Source of the DNA: CAYGZQ01 sp964354375 [NCBI: uncultured Planctomycetota bacterium]
GTDB taxonomy: Bacteria; JAJVIF01; JAPKYR01
Reading direction: 5' to 3'
Length of the DNA stretch: 8,757 bases
Assembly (NCBI GenBank): GCA_964354375.1
Contig: CAYGZQ010000105.1
Coordinates: 1 to 8,757 of the forward strand
Positions 1 through 7,159 of the stretch are shown here, piece by piece (positions within the stretch are counted from its first letter, which is position 1; the number at the start of each line of letters is the position of its first letter). The notes under the pieces were generated by a model, which saw only the letters and a program-made list of their open reading frames with translations, was not told where the DNA came from and searched no databases. A program made the position numbers and the translations under genes.

Positions 1-2552
1 CGGGCGGCGGCACTCTCAAGCTGCAGCTGAATGTCCACGACTGGCAGGGGCAGCTTGCGGGGAATTTCGGCGCCCAGATGGAAGTACCGCGGATATACGC
101 TCCGGACCTAATGGCCAGCGGGGTCGATGCAGTCTACATGGACGACACCCCGGTCAAGAGGCGCTTCACGGTTGACCTGACGGGGTTTGCGTCTCCCGCC
201 GAATCCGGCGAGACGAAGATCATCTGTCGAGTGGGGTCCACGGACGGATCGACCTACGTCCAGACCACAGCTCCCGCACCCGATTCTCCGCTGTCGGCTT
301 TCCATGCGATCAGCGTCAACATCACCGATCCGGACTGCACAGGGGACACTAACAACGATTTCAACGAGGCACAGGCCCTGAGCCTTGGTGAACCGACCAT
401 CGCCCAATTGTGCGCGCCTGCTGACTACAAGGATTTCTACTCGATAGTAGTAGCGCTCGGTTCCGAGATATCGGGCCAACTCACGTTCTATTGCGATGCA
501 GAGCCGACGACATTCGGGTTGTACGATGGATCGCAGGCGCTGGTCACGGAGGTCTCGGCATCCGGCGGGACGGCCTCAATCGATCTTGACTCCCTTGGCC
601 TGATGCCGGATATCTATTATCTCCGAGTGCTGACGCAATCCTCGGGAAGGGCGTTCCTGTACGCAATCGAGCCGAAGGCGGAGATCGTCGACACAACGCC
701 AACCAATGCACACAATGTAACCCCCCAGGACCTGTATTTCGAGCCGAGATGGGTGACCCTCGACGGAGACATCGCCTACGCCACCGGAAGCTGGGGATTC
801 TGGACTATCGACTATACTCAGGCGACAATCCCGAAGCGACTCGCAAACCTCGATATTCGGTCCTGTTCCTCAAGTGATCCCGCCTATGTTCCTCCTTACA
901 TTTACCTCTACGATCTCGAGGTCGGCTCCACCTACGTAAGCGCTATCGATGTGAGCGATCCATCCGCGCCTGTGCTCCACAGCGACATCCTGATCATCGA
1001 CGCTGTTGACGCCTACTGTGTAGAGGCCGAGGCCGGGTGGCTCTACGTAGGCTTGAATTCATCACCGAATGCGACCGTCAGTGTCTATGACATCTCCGCC
1101 GATCCGATACTTCCTCAGTTCTATACGGCCTTCGATGCCTACACGGTTCCCACGCAGTTTGAGCTCATGAGGGACTCAGGCGGTCCGACCGTATGGCTGG
1201 CGACCAAGTACAACACCACTCGTCTCGACTTCTTCGATGTTACAGACAAGGGCTCCATCTCGGTGGACAGTTACGTTACCTGGGCGCCTGCATGCTACAT
1301 CCCGTCTTTTGCAGCGCAGGCCAACTACGTGTATGTCCTCGTCGCGTATGGAATCGGCGACTACTATCTGGAGGTGTTTTACCTCGATCCTTCCGGCGTT
1401 ACCTTGCAGGGCACTCGCCAATTATCCGATTTCACTTGTCCCGTCTGCCTGACAATCGGAGGGGATTTTGCATACATCGGGGACAATGACGGAACGATGC
1501 AGGTTGTTGACGTGTCGGACCCGACGAATCCCGGCGTTCCCCTGTTTCTCAGCGCACAACTCGCCAGCGTGGGCGATTTGGATTGCGAAGGGGATGTTCT
1601 CGTGGGTGCTCTTCAGACAGCCGGCATGAGGGCTTTCGTTTGCGATGGCGGATCGCCCGCCAACGCAGGAAAAGTGGTAGGTCTGGCAATCCCATCTGAT
1701 TTTGCGATTGCGGGCGACTATCTCTACGCCGCGGAACACCTGGGGATCAACGCGATAAGGACCGTTGATATTTCCGATCCTCCGAACGCGCGTGTCGTGG
1801 GTGAACTCGAGCTCAACGCCGGGCCTGGCGTGATTGAGACATCAGGATCCCGGATAGTTGCCGGGTCGGTTTTCGGCTCGAACATCGATCTCATCGACTG
1901 CTCCGATCCGGAAAACCTGCAATATCTGACCTCAGTAACTGCAGCCGGCTCCATCAACGACATGGTGTTTGATGGGAACCGGCTCTACGTCGCAACGGCC
2001 AGCCCGAACGAGCTGGAAGTCTGGAACCTCGATTCGTGGCCGACGATCTACTCGATGGGCGCCGTGCCCATGACGAATCCCGGCTACGACCTTTGCATCA
2101 AGGAGAACGTTCTGTTCCTGGTCTCGGACCAGGACATACTCTTCTACTCGCTCGCGAATCCCGACTACCCCGAATACATTGACACCTATACTACATCCGG
2201 AGACGCATGGAATATCGCTCTTCAGGGCGATTATCTGTATGCCACCACCACAGGGACGCTCGAGATCATCGACATATCTGCCCCGCAGACGCCCGCTTTC
2301 GTCGCTTCCGAACCGGATCCCAATGCGCCATACGGACGTTACGTCGCGGCGGAAGGCCAGTTCGCATATCTCCAGTCCATTGATATCGTACCTCCCACAG
2401 TTGTGCGAATCTGGCCTCCCAGCGATCCCACCGTGATCGGCGATCTTTATGCCGATCAGTCGCTTGGCGCGCCTTATCAGATACTGGCGCATAATGGGTA
2501 TTACTACGAGAGGGAGTCCGTACGCGCCATCGGTATCTGGGATCTATATTGA
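1..2552 (+). CDS. Propeller lipoprotein copy 1, 5'-partial (PPC-like domain + LVIVD-type beta-propeller)
   Basis: The frame is open from the left edge (first full codon at 3) to TGA 2550-2552, giving 849 visible residues. They align collinearly with residues 301-1150 of the complete copy at 3670-7122, with a single one-residue gap near nt 1640, so the ATG at 78 is internal and not the start. Visible in order are a beta-rich segment (nt 3-320), a PPC-like domain (about nt 330-670, with DCTGDTNNDFNEA, DFYSI, GLYDGSQALV and YYLRV), and a propeller (about 720-2552). The propeller repeats LVIVD-type blade endings such as AIDVSDPSAP, VVDVSDPTNP, TVDISDPPNA and EIIDISAPQTP. The signal peptide must lie outside the window. 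By analogy with the full copy this is a surface lipoprotein. Propellers of this type bind ligands or partners; no catalytic residues are recognisable. Overall identity to copy 2 is about 75% by hand count, with the middle much more divergent. The frame has no stops, so both copies look functional. Confidence 0.9.
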   Translation, partial: GGGTLKLQLNVHDWQGQLAGNFGAQMEVPRIYAPDLMASGVDAVYMDDTPVKRRFTVDLTGFASPAESGETKIICRVGSTDGSTYVQTTAPAPDSPLSAFHAISVNITDPDCTGDTNNDFNEAQALSLGEPTIAQLCAPADYKDFYSIVVALGSEISGQLTFYCDAEPTTFGLYDGSQALVTEVSASGGTASIDLDSLGLMPDIYYLRVLTQSSGRAFLYAIEPKAEIVDTTPTNAHNVTPQDLYFEPRWVTLDGDIAYATGSWGFWTIDYTQATIPKRLANLDIRSCSSSDPAYVPPYIYLYDLEVGSTYVSAIDVSDPSAPVLHSDILIIDAVDAYCVEAEAGWLYVGLNSSPNATVSVYDISADPILPQFYTAFDAYTVPTQFELMRDSGGPTVWLATKYNTTRLDFFDVTDKGSISVDSYVTWAPACYIPSFAAQANYVYVLVAYGIGDYYLEVFYLDPSGVTLQGTRQLSDFTCPVCLTIGGDFAYIGDNDGTMQVVDVSDPTNPGVPLFLSAQLASVGDLDCEGDVLVGALQTAGMRAFVCDGGSPANAGKVVGLAIPSDFAIAGDYLYAAEHLGINAIRTVDISDPPNARVVGELELNAGPGVIETSGSRIVAGSVFGSNIDLIDCSDPENLQYLTSVTAAGSINDMVFDGNRLYVATASPNELEVWNLDSWPTIYSMGAVPMTNPGYDLCIKENVLFLVSDQDILFYSLANPDYPEYIDTYTTSGDAWNIALQGDYLYATTTGTLEIIDISAPQTPAFVASEPDPNAPYGRYVAAEGQFAYLQSIDIVPPTVVRIWPPSDPTVIGDLYADQSLGAPYQILAHNGYYYERESVRAIGIWDLY

Positions 2553-2564
2553 TATCGACGAACA

Positions 2565-2749
2565 CCCGTAGGGGCAACCACAGGGGGTTGCCCTCTGAAA
2601 TCAACATCCCCGGCCCCCGTAGGGGCAACCCCCCGTGGTTGCCCTCTGAAATCAACGTTCCCCGACCCCCGTAGGGGCAACCCCCCGTGGTTGCCCTCTG
2701 AAATCAACATCCCCGGCCCCCGTAGGGGCAACCACAGGGGGTTGCCCTC
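2565..2749. repeat. Array of four REP-like hairpins, about 51-bp period (copy 1)
   Basis: Four 25-bp palindromic cores occur at 2570-2594, 2621-2645, 2673-2697 and 2724-2748, each preceded by GT and built on arms GGGCAACC/GGTTGCCC. The first three are followed by the conserved spacer TCTGAAATCAAC plus a C-rich stretch. Spacing between units is 51, 52 and 51 bp. Cores 1 and 4 carry the centre CAACCACAGGGGGTTG, while cores 2 and 3 carry the opposite polarity, CAACCCCCCGTGGTTG. The array fills the gap between two convergent gene ends and probably helps terminate or insulate transcription. It resembles dispersed REP/BIME elements. The spacers are conserved and no cas genes are present, so it is not a CRISPR. 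Frames read through it give a periodic proline/glycine-rich peptide that is not a gene. Confidence 0.9.
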
Positions 2750-2780
2750 ATGATTCCGCCGTGACACGACCATCCAAACG

Positions 2781-2807
2781 AAAAAGGACCCGGTATGCCG
2801 GGTCCTT
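2781..2807 (-). terminator. Rho-independent terminator of the truncated BNR gene
   Basis: A perfect 10-bp stem (AAGGACCCGG 2784-2793 with CCGGGTCCTT 2798-2807) has a 4-nt loop. Read on the minus strand, the stem runs straight into five Ts (A tract 2781-2785). It starts 26 nt past the stop codon of the minus-strand BNR fragment. The same stem is present at 7469-7492 in the second cassette. On the plus strand the stem is not followed by a T tract, so it should act mainly for the minus-strand transcript. Confidence 0.85.
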
Positions 2808-2832
2808 GTCAATACGTTCTTCAACGAATCCG

Positions 2833-3263
2833 TCACTGCCACTCCATGTGACCCCTACGGTACTGTATCTGCCACAACCCGGTGTCCGGATTCTGAGCCG
2901 AATAGACGAAGTGCCAGTTGTCGGTGTCATCTCTGATCGCAAGGTCGGACTGCTTGTTCATGCTCCACAGCTCCGAGACAAGCACCGGATCGCTCCATGT
3001 GGCACCGTCATCGATTGAGAACGCCGGCCCGATCCGATCTCCTTCCCACCAGACCGTGCCGAGTGTCGATGTGCCTGCCCAGTCATAGTGAATGATCGGG
3101 CTGTCCAGGATCGAGAACATGTCGCCGCCCTCATAAATCACAACCGGCTCCGACCAGCTTGTCCCGTCGGACGAGTACGTGTAGCAGAGCTGATCGTGAT
3201 CGGTCGCCTCCGGGCTTCGGACGAAAGTGACATAGTAGCCGGTGTCGTCGATCTGCAGGCCGG
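2833..3263 (-). pseudogene. 5'-truncated BNR/Asp-box propeller gene (C-terminal 142 codons only)
   Basis: This is the C-terminal end of the sialidase-like protein encoded intact at the far right of the window. The 142 residues from GLQIDDTGYY to GHMEWQ match that protein at about 94% (9 substitutions) and the DNA at about 93% (about 32 differences in 431), with no stop or frameshift. Two Asp-boxes are visible: SSDGTSW at 3154-3174 and SIDDGATW at 2995-3018. Homology stops abruptly after GCAGGCCGG at 3255-3263, and further upstream on the minus strand the frame runs into unrelated sequence up to an ATG at 3468 inside a mobile element. That extension is accidental: it shows neither homology nor minus-strand codon bias. 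The fragment lacks most propeller blades and any export signal, so it is most likely non-functional, although it still has its own terminator and an open frame. Confidence 0.8.
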
Positions 3264-3411
3264 TCGCATGCTCGAGAGGGAAATCGGCGACAACCATTGC
3301 GGATGCCTCGGCATCTGGGACACGAAAGGCAATCTCCTTGATGACGGCGTCATGAACCTGATCGTCAAATCCATAAGGGAATTCGCAGGCAGGGAAACGG
3401 GCAACAGCTAG
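3264..3411 (+). pseudogene. C-terminal remnant (48 codons) of an unrelated, unrecognised gene
   Basis: Immediately right of the BNR break point, the plus-strand frame from 3265 to TAG 3409-3411 encodes 48 residues, including HCGCLGIWDTKGNLLDD and a likely amphipathic C-terminal helix (GVMNLIVKSIREFAGRE). Base composition by codon position over 46 codons is about 52, 39 and 74% GC, the typical coding pattern of this locus. The minus strand does not show it. No ribosome binding site precedes the ATG at 3268, so this is the tail of a longer gene whose 5' part was removed. Its stop lies about 260 bp before the lipoprotein start, so the complete gene probably once stood just upstream of this lipoprotein. 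I do not recognise the family. A short real peptide starting at 3268 is the less likely alternative. Confidence 0.55.
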
Positions 3412-3450
3412 AATCCACAGGAGCTTCGCCCAATTGAGACGGTCCGGCCG

Positions 3451-3612
3451 ATTGGGAGACTGTCTCAAAACTCAACGAAGGGGTGACAAAGGAGTCGGAT
3501 CGGGAGGGCGAGGCTCCTGCCGAGCCGCATTATCACAACGATTACGGCTCAGCGGGAGCTTCGCCCTCCCAAATCTGTCGCAACACTGCGAGTTCTGAGA
3601 CAGCCTCATTGG
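3451..3612. mobile_element. MITE-like element, 152 bp, 18-bp inverted ends, ATTGG target duplication
   Basis: Terminal inverted repeats GAGACTGTCTCAAAACTC (3456-3473) and GAGTTCTGAGACAGCCTC (3590-3607) match at 16 of 18 positions. The element is flanked by an exact 5-bp direct repeat ATTGG (3451-3455 and 3608-3612), as expected for a target-site duplication. It has no room for a transposase, so it would be mobilised in trans. The interior carries a strong 26-bp hairpin. It sits between the gene remnant ending at 3411 and the promoter region of the lipoprotein. From memory, the TGTCTCAAAA end sequence resembles ends of some DDE-transposase IS elements, but the family is not established here. 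Confidence 0.8.
3502..3570. repeat. Internal long hairpin of the MITE-like element
   Basis: Two 26-bp arms, 3502-3527 (starting GGGAGGGCGAGGCTCC) and 3545-3570 (ending GAGCTTCGCCCTCCC), are reverse complements at 23 of 26 positions around a 17-nt AT-rich loop. Repeats of the GGGAGGGCGA...GAGCC type are familiar dispersed hairpins in several bacterial phyla (recollection). Here the hairpin forms the body of the element with inverted ends, so it could have captured or been captured by it. It may also block read-through into the lipoprotein promoter. Confidence 0.85.
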
Positions 3613-3641
3613 TTTCCGGGGTTACAGCGCTATGCTATGAT
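3613..3641 (+). promoter_or_regulatory. Candidate sigma-70-type promoter of the lipoprotein gene
   Basis: TATGAT (3636-3641, 5 of 6 to TATAAT) lies 17 bp after a weak -35 candidate TTTCCG (3613-3618). An overlapping alternative is TTGGTT (3609-3614), 16 bp before TATGCT (3631-3636). Either gives a leader of about 20-30 nt before the ATG at 3670. The region starts directly at the right edge of the MITE-like element; the TTGGTT version uses the duplicated ATTGG target bases. The motifs are weak, so this is a proposal. Confidence 0.35.
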
Positions 3642-3654
3642 AACGTGGGCGGCT

Positions 3655-3660
3655 GGAGGA
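3655..3660 (+). promoter_or_regulatory. Ribosome binding site fixing the lipoprotein start
   Basis: GGAGGA is followed by 9 nt and then ATG at 3670. This selects 3670 over the in-frame ATG at 3637, which overlaps the candidate -10 box, has no Shine-Dalgarno sequence, and would put 11 polar residues before the signal peptide. Confidence 0.85.
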
Positions 3661-3669
3661 AAACGAACC

Positions 3670-6600
3670 ATGCGGTACTCAGGACTCTCCCAGATCATTC
3701 TCGTCTCGACCGTCATACTTCTGCAGATCGGCTGCCAGGGTAATCCCGTGACATCTGGAGCAGTACCGGAAAGCGGAACACAAGTACGGGCAGCGACATC
3801 TACGGAGGTCCATCAATGCCTCGGGTACTACGGTCTGATCGTCGATACGGAGACTCTGGACATCAAGGTTGTGCCTATACGATCGGCCAACTGGCATTTC
3901 AATGTAACCGGGATTCTGAACGGCACGATGGGAGTATCCGCGGTGGGAGTCCCATCCGAGGCTGACCCGGCGCATGGACTTTTCGTTTTCGATATCACTC
4001 TTACCCATCCGTTTGCGGGGAAGCCCCAGTTCACCGGGTTTGACGTGAAGGGCATCCTGATGACGCCGGGAACGCTGGCGGTCGGAAACCTGATCTTCGC
4101 CGACGCCGACGAGACATGTCTCGTGAACGCCGACGGCTATTCCCGCTGGTGGAACCCGACGGAGTTCACGAAGCCGGGCATGTTCGGCTACACAAACGGC
4201 ATTCTGGCAAGTGCCGCTCCGGGGGCGCTCACCGCTACAGTCAACCCGTACAAGCTCTTTGCCGACATTCTGACCCCGGATGGTTCTCTCGGGCCGTTGT
4301 CCGACCAGCCCCTCGACAGTGACCAGGGTCGCGCCGTGTTCACGTCCGGCGCAAGCAACACGAGACGCTATCGCATCAGGTTCCCGATGGACCCCGGTCC
4401 GAAGATTGTGTACGGGTACGCGATCGACGCAGCCTGGGCGCTTCCGAGCCCAAATCCGCCGGGGGAAGTGCCCGACGATTTCCCGATCGAGGCAAATCAG
4501 CCGGAGGCATATCGCATCGGTCTGGTGCCGACGCTCAGCACACTGTATTACGACAGCGAGAGCGGCACGGGCGGCGGCACTCTCAAGCTGCAGCTGAATG
4601 TCCACGACTGGCAGGGGCAGCTGGCCGGGGACTTCGGCGCCCAAATGGAGGGGCCGCGGATATACGCGCCGGACATCATGGGCAGCGGGGTCGATGCAGT
4701 CTACATGGATGACACCCCGGTCAAGAGGCGCTTCACGGTTGACCTCACCGGGCTCGCGTCTCCCGCCAAATCCGGCGAGACGAAAATCATCTGTCGAGTG
4801 GGATCCACGGACGGATCGACCTACGTGCAGAGCTCGGCGCCCGCTCCCGATTCCGCGCTCTCGGCTTTCCATGCGATCAGCGTCAATGTCATCGATCCGG
4901 ACTGCACGGGGGACGCTAACAACGAATTCAACGAGGCGCAGACGCTGAGCCTTTCCGAGCCCACGATCGCTCAGCTGTGCGCCCCGACCGACTACAGGGA
5001 TTTCTACTCGATCGAAGTTCCTCTCGGCTCCGAAATATCGGGGCAACTCACGTTCTACTGCGACGTGGAGCCGACAACATTCGGACTGTACGACGGATCG
5101 CAGGCGCTGGTCACGGAGGTGTCGGCATCCGGCGGCACGGCCTCAATCGACCTTACAGCCCTCAGCCTGATGCCGGATACATATTATCTGCGTGTCTTGA
5201 CTCAGTCTTCCGGCAAGGCGTTCCTGTACGCAATCGAGCCCAATGCCGAGGTCGTTGATGTGACCCCGTCCAACGCCCAGCGCGTGACCCCCGCGGGCCT
5301 CTATTTCGAGCCGAGATGGGTAACCCTTAGCGGAGACATCGCCTACGCCACCGGAACCTGGGGATTCTGGACTATCGACTACTCCGTGCTGACAATGCCG
5401 GAGATGCTCGGATACCTGGAGATCCGATGCTATCCCAACTGTGATCCCGCTTTCAGATATCCCTACATTTACTTTTATGACATCCAGGGCGGTTCCACCT
5501 ACATAAGCGCCATTGATGTCAGCGACCCCAATGCGCCGGTACTCCACAGCAACATCCTGATCATCGACTCAATCGAGGCCACCAGTATTGAGGCTGAAAC
5601 GGGCTGGCTCTATATCGGTTTGAATCTGTCACCAACTGCGTCCATCCAGGTCTATGACACTTCGGGCGATCCACTGGCTCCTCAGTTTTACACGGCCTGT
5701 GATGCGTATCAGACCCCTATGCAGCTTGAGCTCCTGCTGGACCCGGGGGGTCCGAGTGTCTGGCTGGCGGCAAGGTACTCTTACCCTCGTATTGACTTCT
5801 TCGACATGACCGACAAGGACTCCATATCTATGGACAATTATGTTACAGGGGCGCCTCCGAGCATCATTCCGGACTTCACAATACAGGAAAACTACATATA
5901 TGCCATCGTTGGAGATGGACTCGGCGTCTACTATCTCGATTTGTTTTTTCTCGACGCTTCCGGCATTTCTGTCCAGGGCTTCCGCGAGTTGACCGGCTCT
6001 GTAACTCCGGTTTGCCTGACGTGCGAAGGGGATTTCGCATATATCGGGGACAACGACGCAACGATGCAGATTGTCGACGTGTCGGACCCCCTGCTTCCCG
6101 GCCCTCCCTTGTGGTCAGGTATGGGAATCAACTGCGTGACAGATTTGGATTGCGAAGGAGATCTTCTCGTCTCGGCTCTGAACACAGCCGGCATGAGGGC
6201 TTTCGGCCTTTCAGAGCCCGGATCGCCGGCCAACGCAGAAAAAGTGGTAGGTCTGGCAGTCCCGGCTGATTTCGCGATTGCCGGCGACTATCTTTACGCC
6301 AGCGAGTACATAGGGTACGCTGCGATAAGGACCGTTGATATTTCCGACCCTCCGAACGCGCGAGTCGTGGGTGAGCTCCCCTTCTTCGCCGGGCCTCGCC
6401 TGTTAGAGACATCGGGATCGCGGATGGTTGCCGGGACGCTTTGGGGCTCGGATATCGATCTCATCGACTGCTCAGACCCCGAAAATCTGCAATATCTGAC
6501 CTCAGTAACCGCAGCCGGCTCCATCAACGGCATGATATTCAGCGGGAACCGGCTTTACGTCGCAGAAGACACCCCAAACGCGCTGGAAGTCTGGAACCTC

Positions 6601-7122
6601 GATCCGTGGCCGGCGATCCACTCGATGTACACCATCCCCATGACGCTGCCCGGCTATGACCTTTGCATAAAAGAGAACGTGCTATACCTGGTCTCGGACT
6701 TTGACATACTGATTTACTCGCTCGCAAATCCCGACTACCCCGAATACATTGACACCTACACTACATTCGGAGATACATGGCATATCGCGCTTCAGGGCGA
6801 TTATCTCTATGCGGCCACAACAGGAACGATCGAGATCATCGATGTATCCACTCCGCAGACGCCCGCTTTCGTCGCTTCCGAACCGGATCCCCACGCCCCG
6901 CACGGACGTTATATCGCGGTGGACGGCCAGTTTGCATTCCTGCAGCCCATGGATATCGTGCCTCCCACGGTTGTGCGAATCTGGCCTCCCAGTGATCCGG
7001 CCGTGATCGGCGATCTTTACCCGGATCAGCCGCTCGGCGTGCCTAATCAGATCCTCGCGCACGACGGGTATTACATTGAGAGAGCATACCTCCGCGCCAT
7101 CGAGATCTGGGACCTGTATTGA
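3670..7122 (+). CDS. Large propeller lipoprotein copy 2, complete (1150 aa)
   Basis: The start at 3670 is set by a good ribosome binding site and the signal peptide. Residues 1-22 form a lipoprotein signal (hydrophobic IILVSTVILL, then LQIGC with Cys22 as the acylation site; Gln at -3 is unusual). Residues about 47-300 form a distinct N-terminal domain with LTHPFAGKPQFTGFDVKGIL (111-130) and YAIDAAW (250-256). I recall similar motifs in large lipoproteins of uncultivated bacteria but know no function. Residues 301-408 are beta-rich. Residues 409-523 resemble a PPC domain (DCTGDANNEFNEA 411-423, DFYSI 444-448, YYLRV 505-509). Residues 540-1150 are a long propeller with LVIVD-type blade motifs at about 615, 801, 889, 932, 1014 and 1057, enough for ten or more blades, possibly two propellers. 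It is probably anchored in the outer membrane facing a ligand or polymer; no enzymatic motif is evident. It is monocistronic and convergent with the BNR gene. Unlike copy 1 it is complete in the window. Confidence 0.93.
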   Translation: MRYSGLSQIILVSTVILLQIGCQGNPVTSGAVPESGTQVRAATSTEVHQCLGYYGLIVDTETLDIKVVPIRSANWHFNVTGILNGTMGVSAVGVPSEADPAHGLFVFDITLTHPFAGKPQFTGFDVKGILMTPGTLAVGNLIFADADETCLVNADGYSRWWNPTEFTKPGMFGYTNGILASAAPGALTATVNPYKLFADILTPDGSLGPLSDQPLDSDQGRAVFTSGASNTRRYRIRFPMDPGPKIVYGYAIDAAWALPSPNPPGEVPDDFPIEANQPEAYRIGLVPTLSTLYYDSESGTGGGTLKLQLNVHDWQGQLAGDFGAQMEGPRIYAPDIMGSGVDAVYMDDTPVKRRFTVDLTGLASPAKSGETKIICRVGSTDGSTYVQSSAPAPDSALSAFHAISVNVIDPDCTGDANNEFNEAQTLSLSEPTIAQLCAPTDYRDFYSIEVPLGSEISGQLTFYCDVEPTTFGLYDGSQALVTEVSASGGTASIDLTALSLMPDTYYLRVLTQSSGKAFLYAIEPNAEVVDVTPSNAQRVTPAGLYFEPRWVTLSGDIAYATGTWGFWTIDYSVLTMPEMLGYLEIRCYPNCDPAFRYPYIYFYDIQGGSTYISAIDVSDPNAPVLHSNILIIDSIEATSIEAETGWLYIGLNLSPTASIQVYDTSGDPLAPQFYTACDAYQTPMQLELLLDPGGPSVWLAARYSYPRIDFFDMTDKDSISMDNYVTGAPPSIIPDFTIQENYIYAIVGDGLGVYYLDLFFLDASGISVQGFRELTGSVTPVCLTCEGDFAYIGDNDATMQIVDVSDPLLPGPPLWSGMGINCVTDLDCEGDLLVSALNTAGMRAFGLSEPGSPANAEKVVGLAVPADFAIAGDYLYASEYIGYAAIRTVDISDPPNARVVGELPFFAGPRLLETSGSRMVAGTLWGSDIDLIDCSDPENLQYLTSVTAAGSINGMIFSGNRLYVAEDTPNALEVWNLDPWPAIHSMYTIPMTLPGYDLCIKENVLYLVSDFDILIYSLANPDYPEYIDTYTTFGDTWHIALQGDYLYAATTGTIEIIDVSTPQTPAFVASEPDPHAPHGRYIAVDGQFAFLQPMDIVPPTVVRIWPPSDPAVIGDLYPDQPLGVPNQILAHDGYYIERAYLRAIEIWDLY

Positions 7123-7159
7123 CGGCGGCGAACATCCGCACGAAATCCTGGAATCACCC

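Larger units (their letters stand above)
1..3263. repeat. Segmental duplication, left copy (lipoprotein-REP array-terminator-BNR tail)
   Basis: This segment is collinear with 4568-7948 to its right: the same lipoprotein 3' part, four-hairpin array, minus-strand terminator and BNR tail in the same order and orientation. The offset is 4567 at the left edge, 4570 at the lipoprotein stop and 4685 at the right boundary, the change being due mainly to extra sequence in the second intergenic region. The copy continues left of the window. Identity varies strongly along its length. Confidence 0.92.

Noticed and set aside
78-80. Start codon of lipoprotein copy 1 at 78
   Set aside because: The frame and the homology to copy 2 continue upstream to the window edge, so this Met corresponds to internal residue 326 of the full protein.
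2565-2749. CRISPR array
   Set aside because: The repeat units are long palindromes and the intervening sequences are themselves conserved. There are no unique spacers and no cas genes.
2504-2842. 112-codon minus-strand frame across the first hairpin array
   Set aside because: It is the same repeat-derived periodic peptide in antisense, overlapping the lipoprotein 3' end and a terminator.
3429-3456. CCCAAT/ATTGGG inverted repeat as a terminator of the remnant gene
   Set aside because: The stem is only 6 bp with a large loop and no T tract, and part of it is the target duplication of the mobile element.
3264-3468. N-terminal extension of the truncated BNR fragment to an ATG at 3468
   Set aside because: It has no homology to the intact BNR protein, its coding bias is on the other strand, and the start codon lies inside the terminal inverted repeat of the MITE-like element.
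3637-3669. Upstream ATG start for lipoprotein copy 2
   Set aside because: It has no Shine-Dalgarno sequence, overlaps the candidate -10 box, and would spoil the signal peptide. ATG 3670 has GGAGGA at ideal spacing.
3679-5046. 455-codon open frame antisense to the lipoprotein
   Set aside because: It is an Arg-rich shadow of the high-GC3 lipoprotein frame, with no export signal, domain or ribosome binding site. A similar shadow at 108-479 mirrors copy 1.
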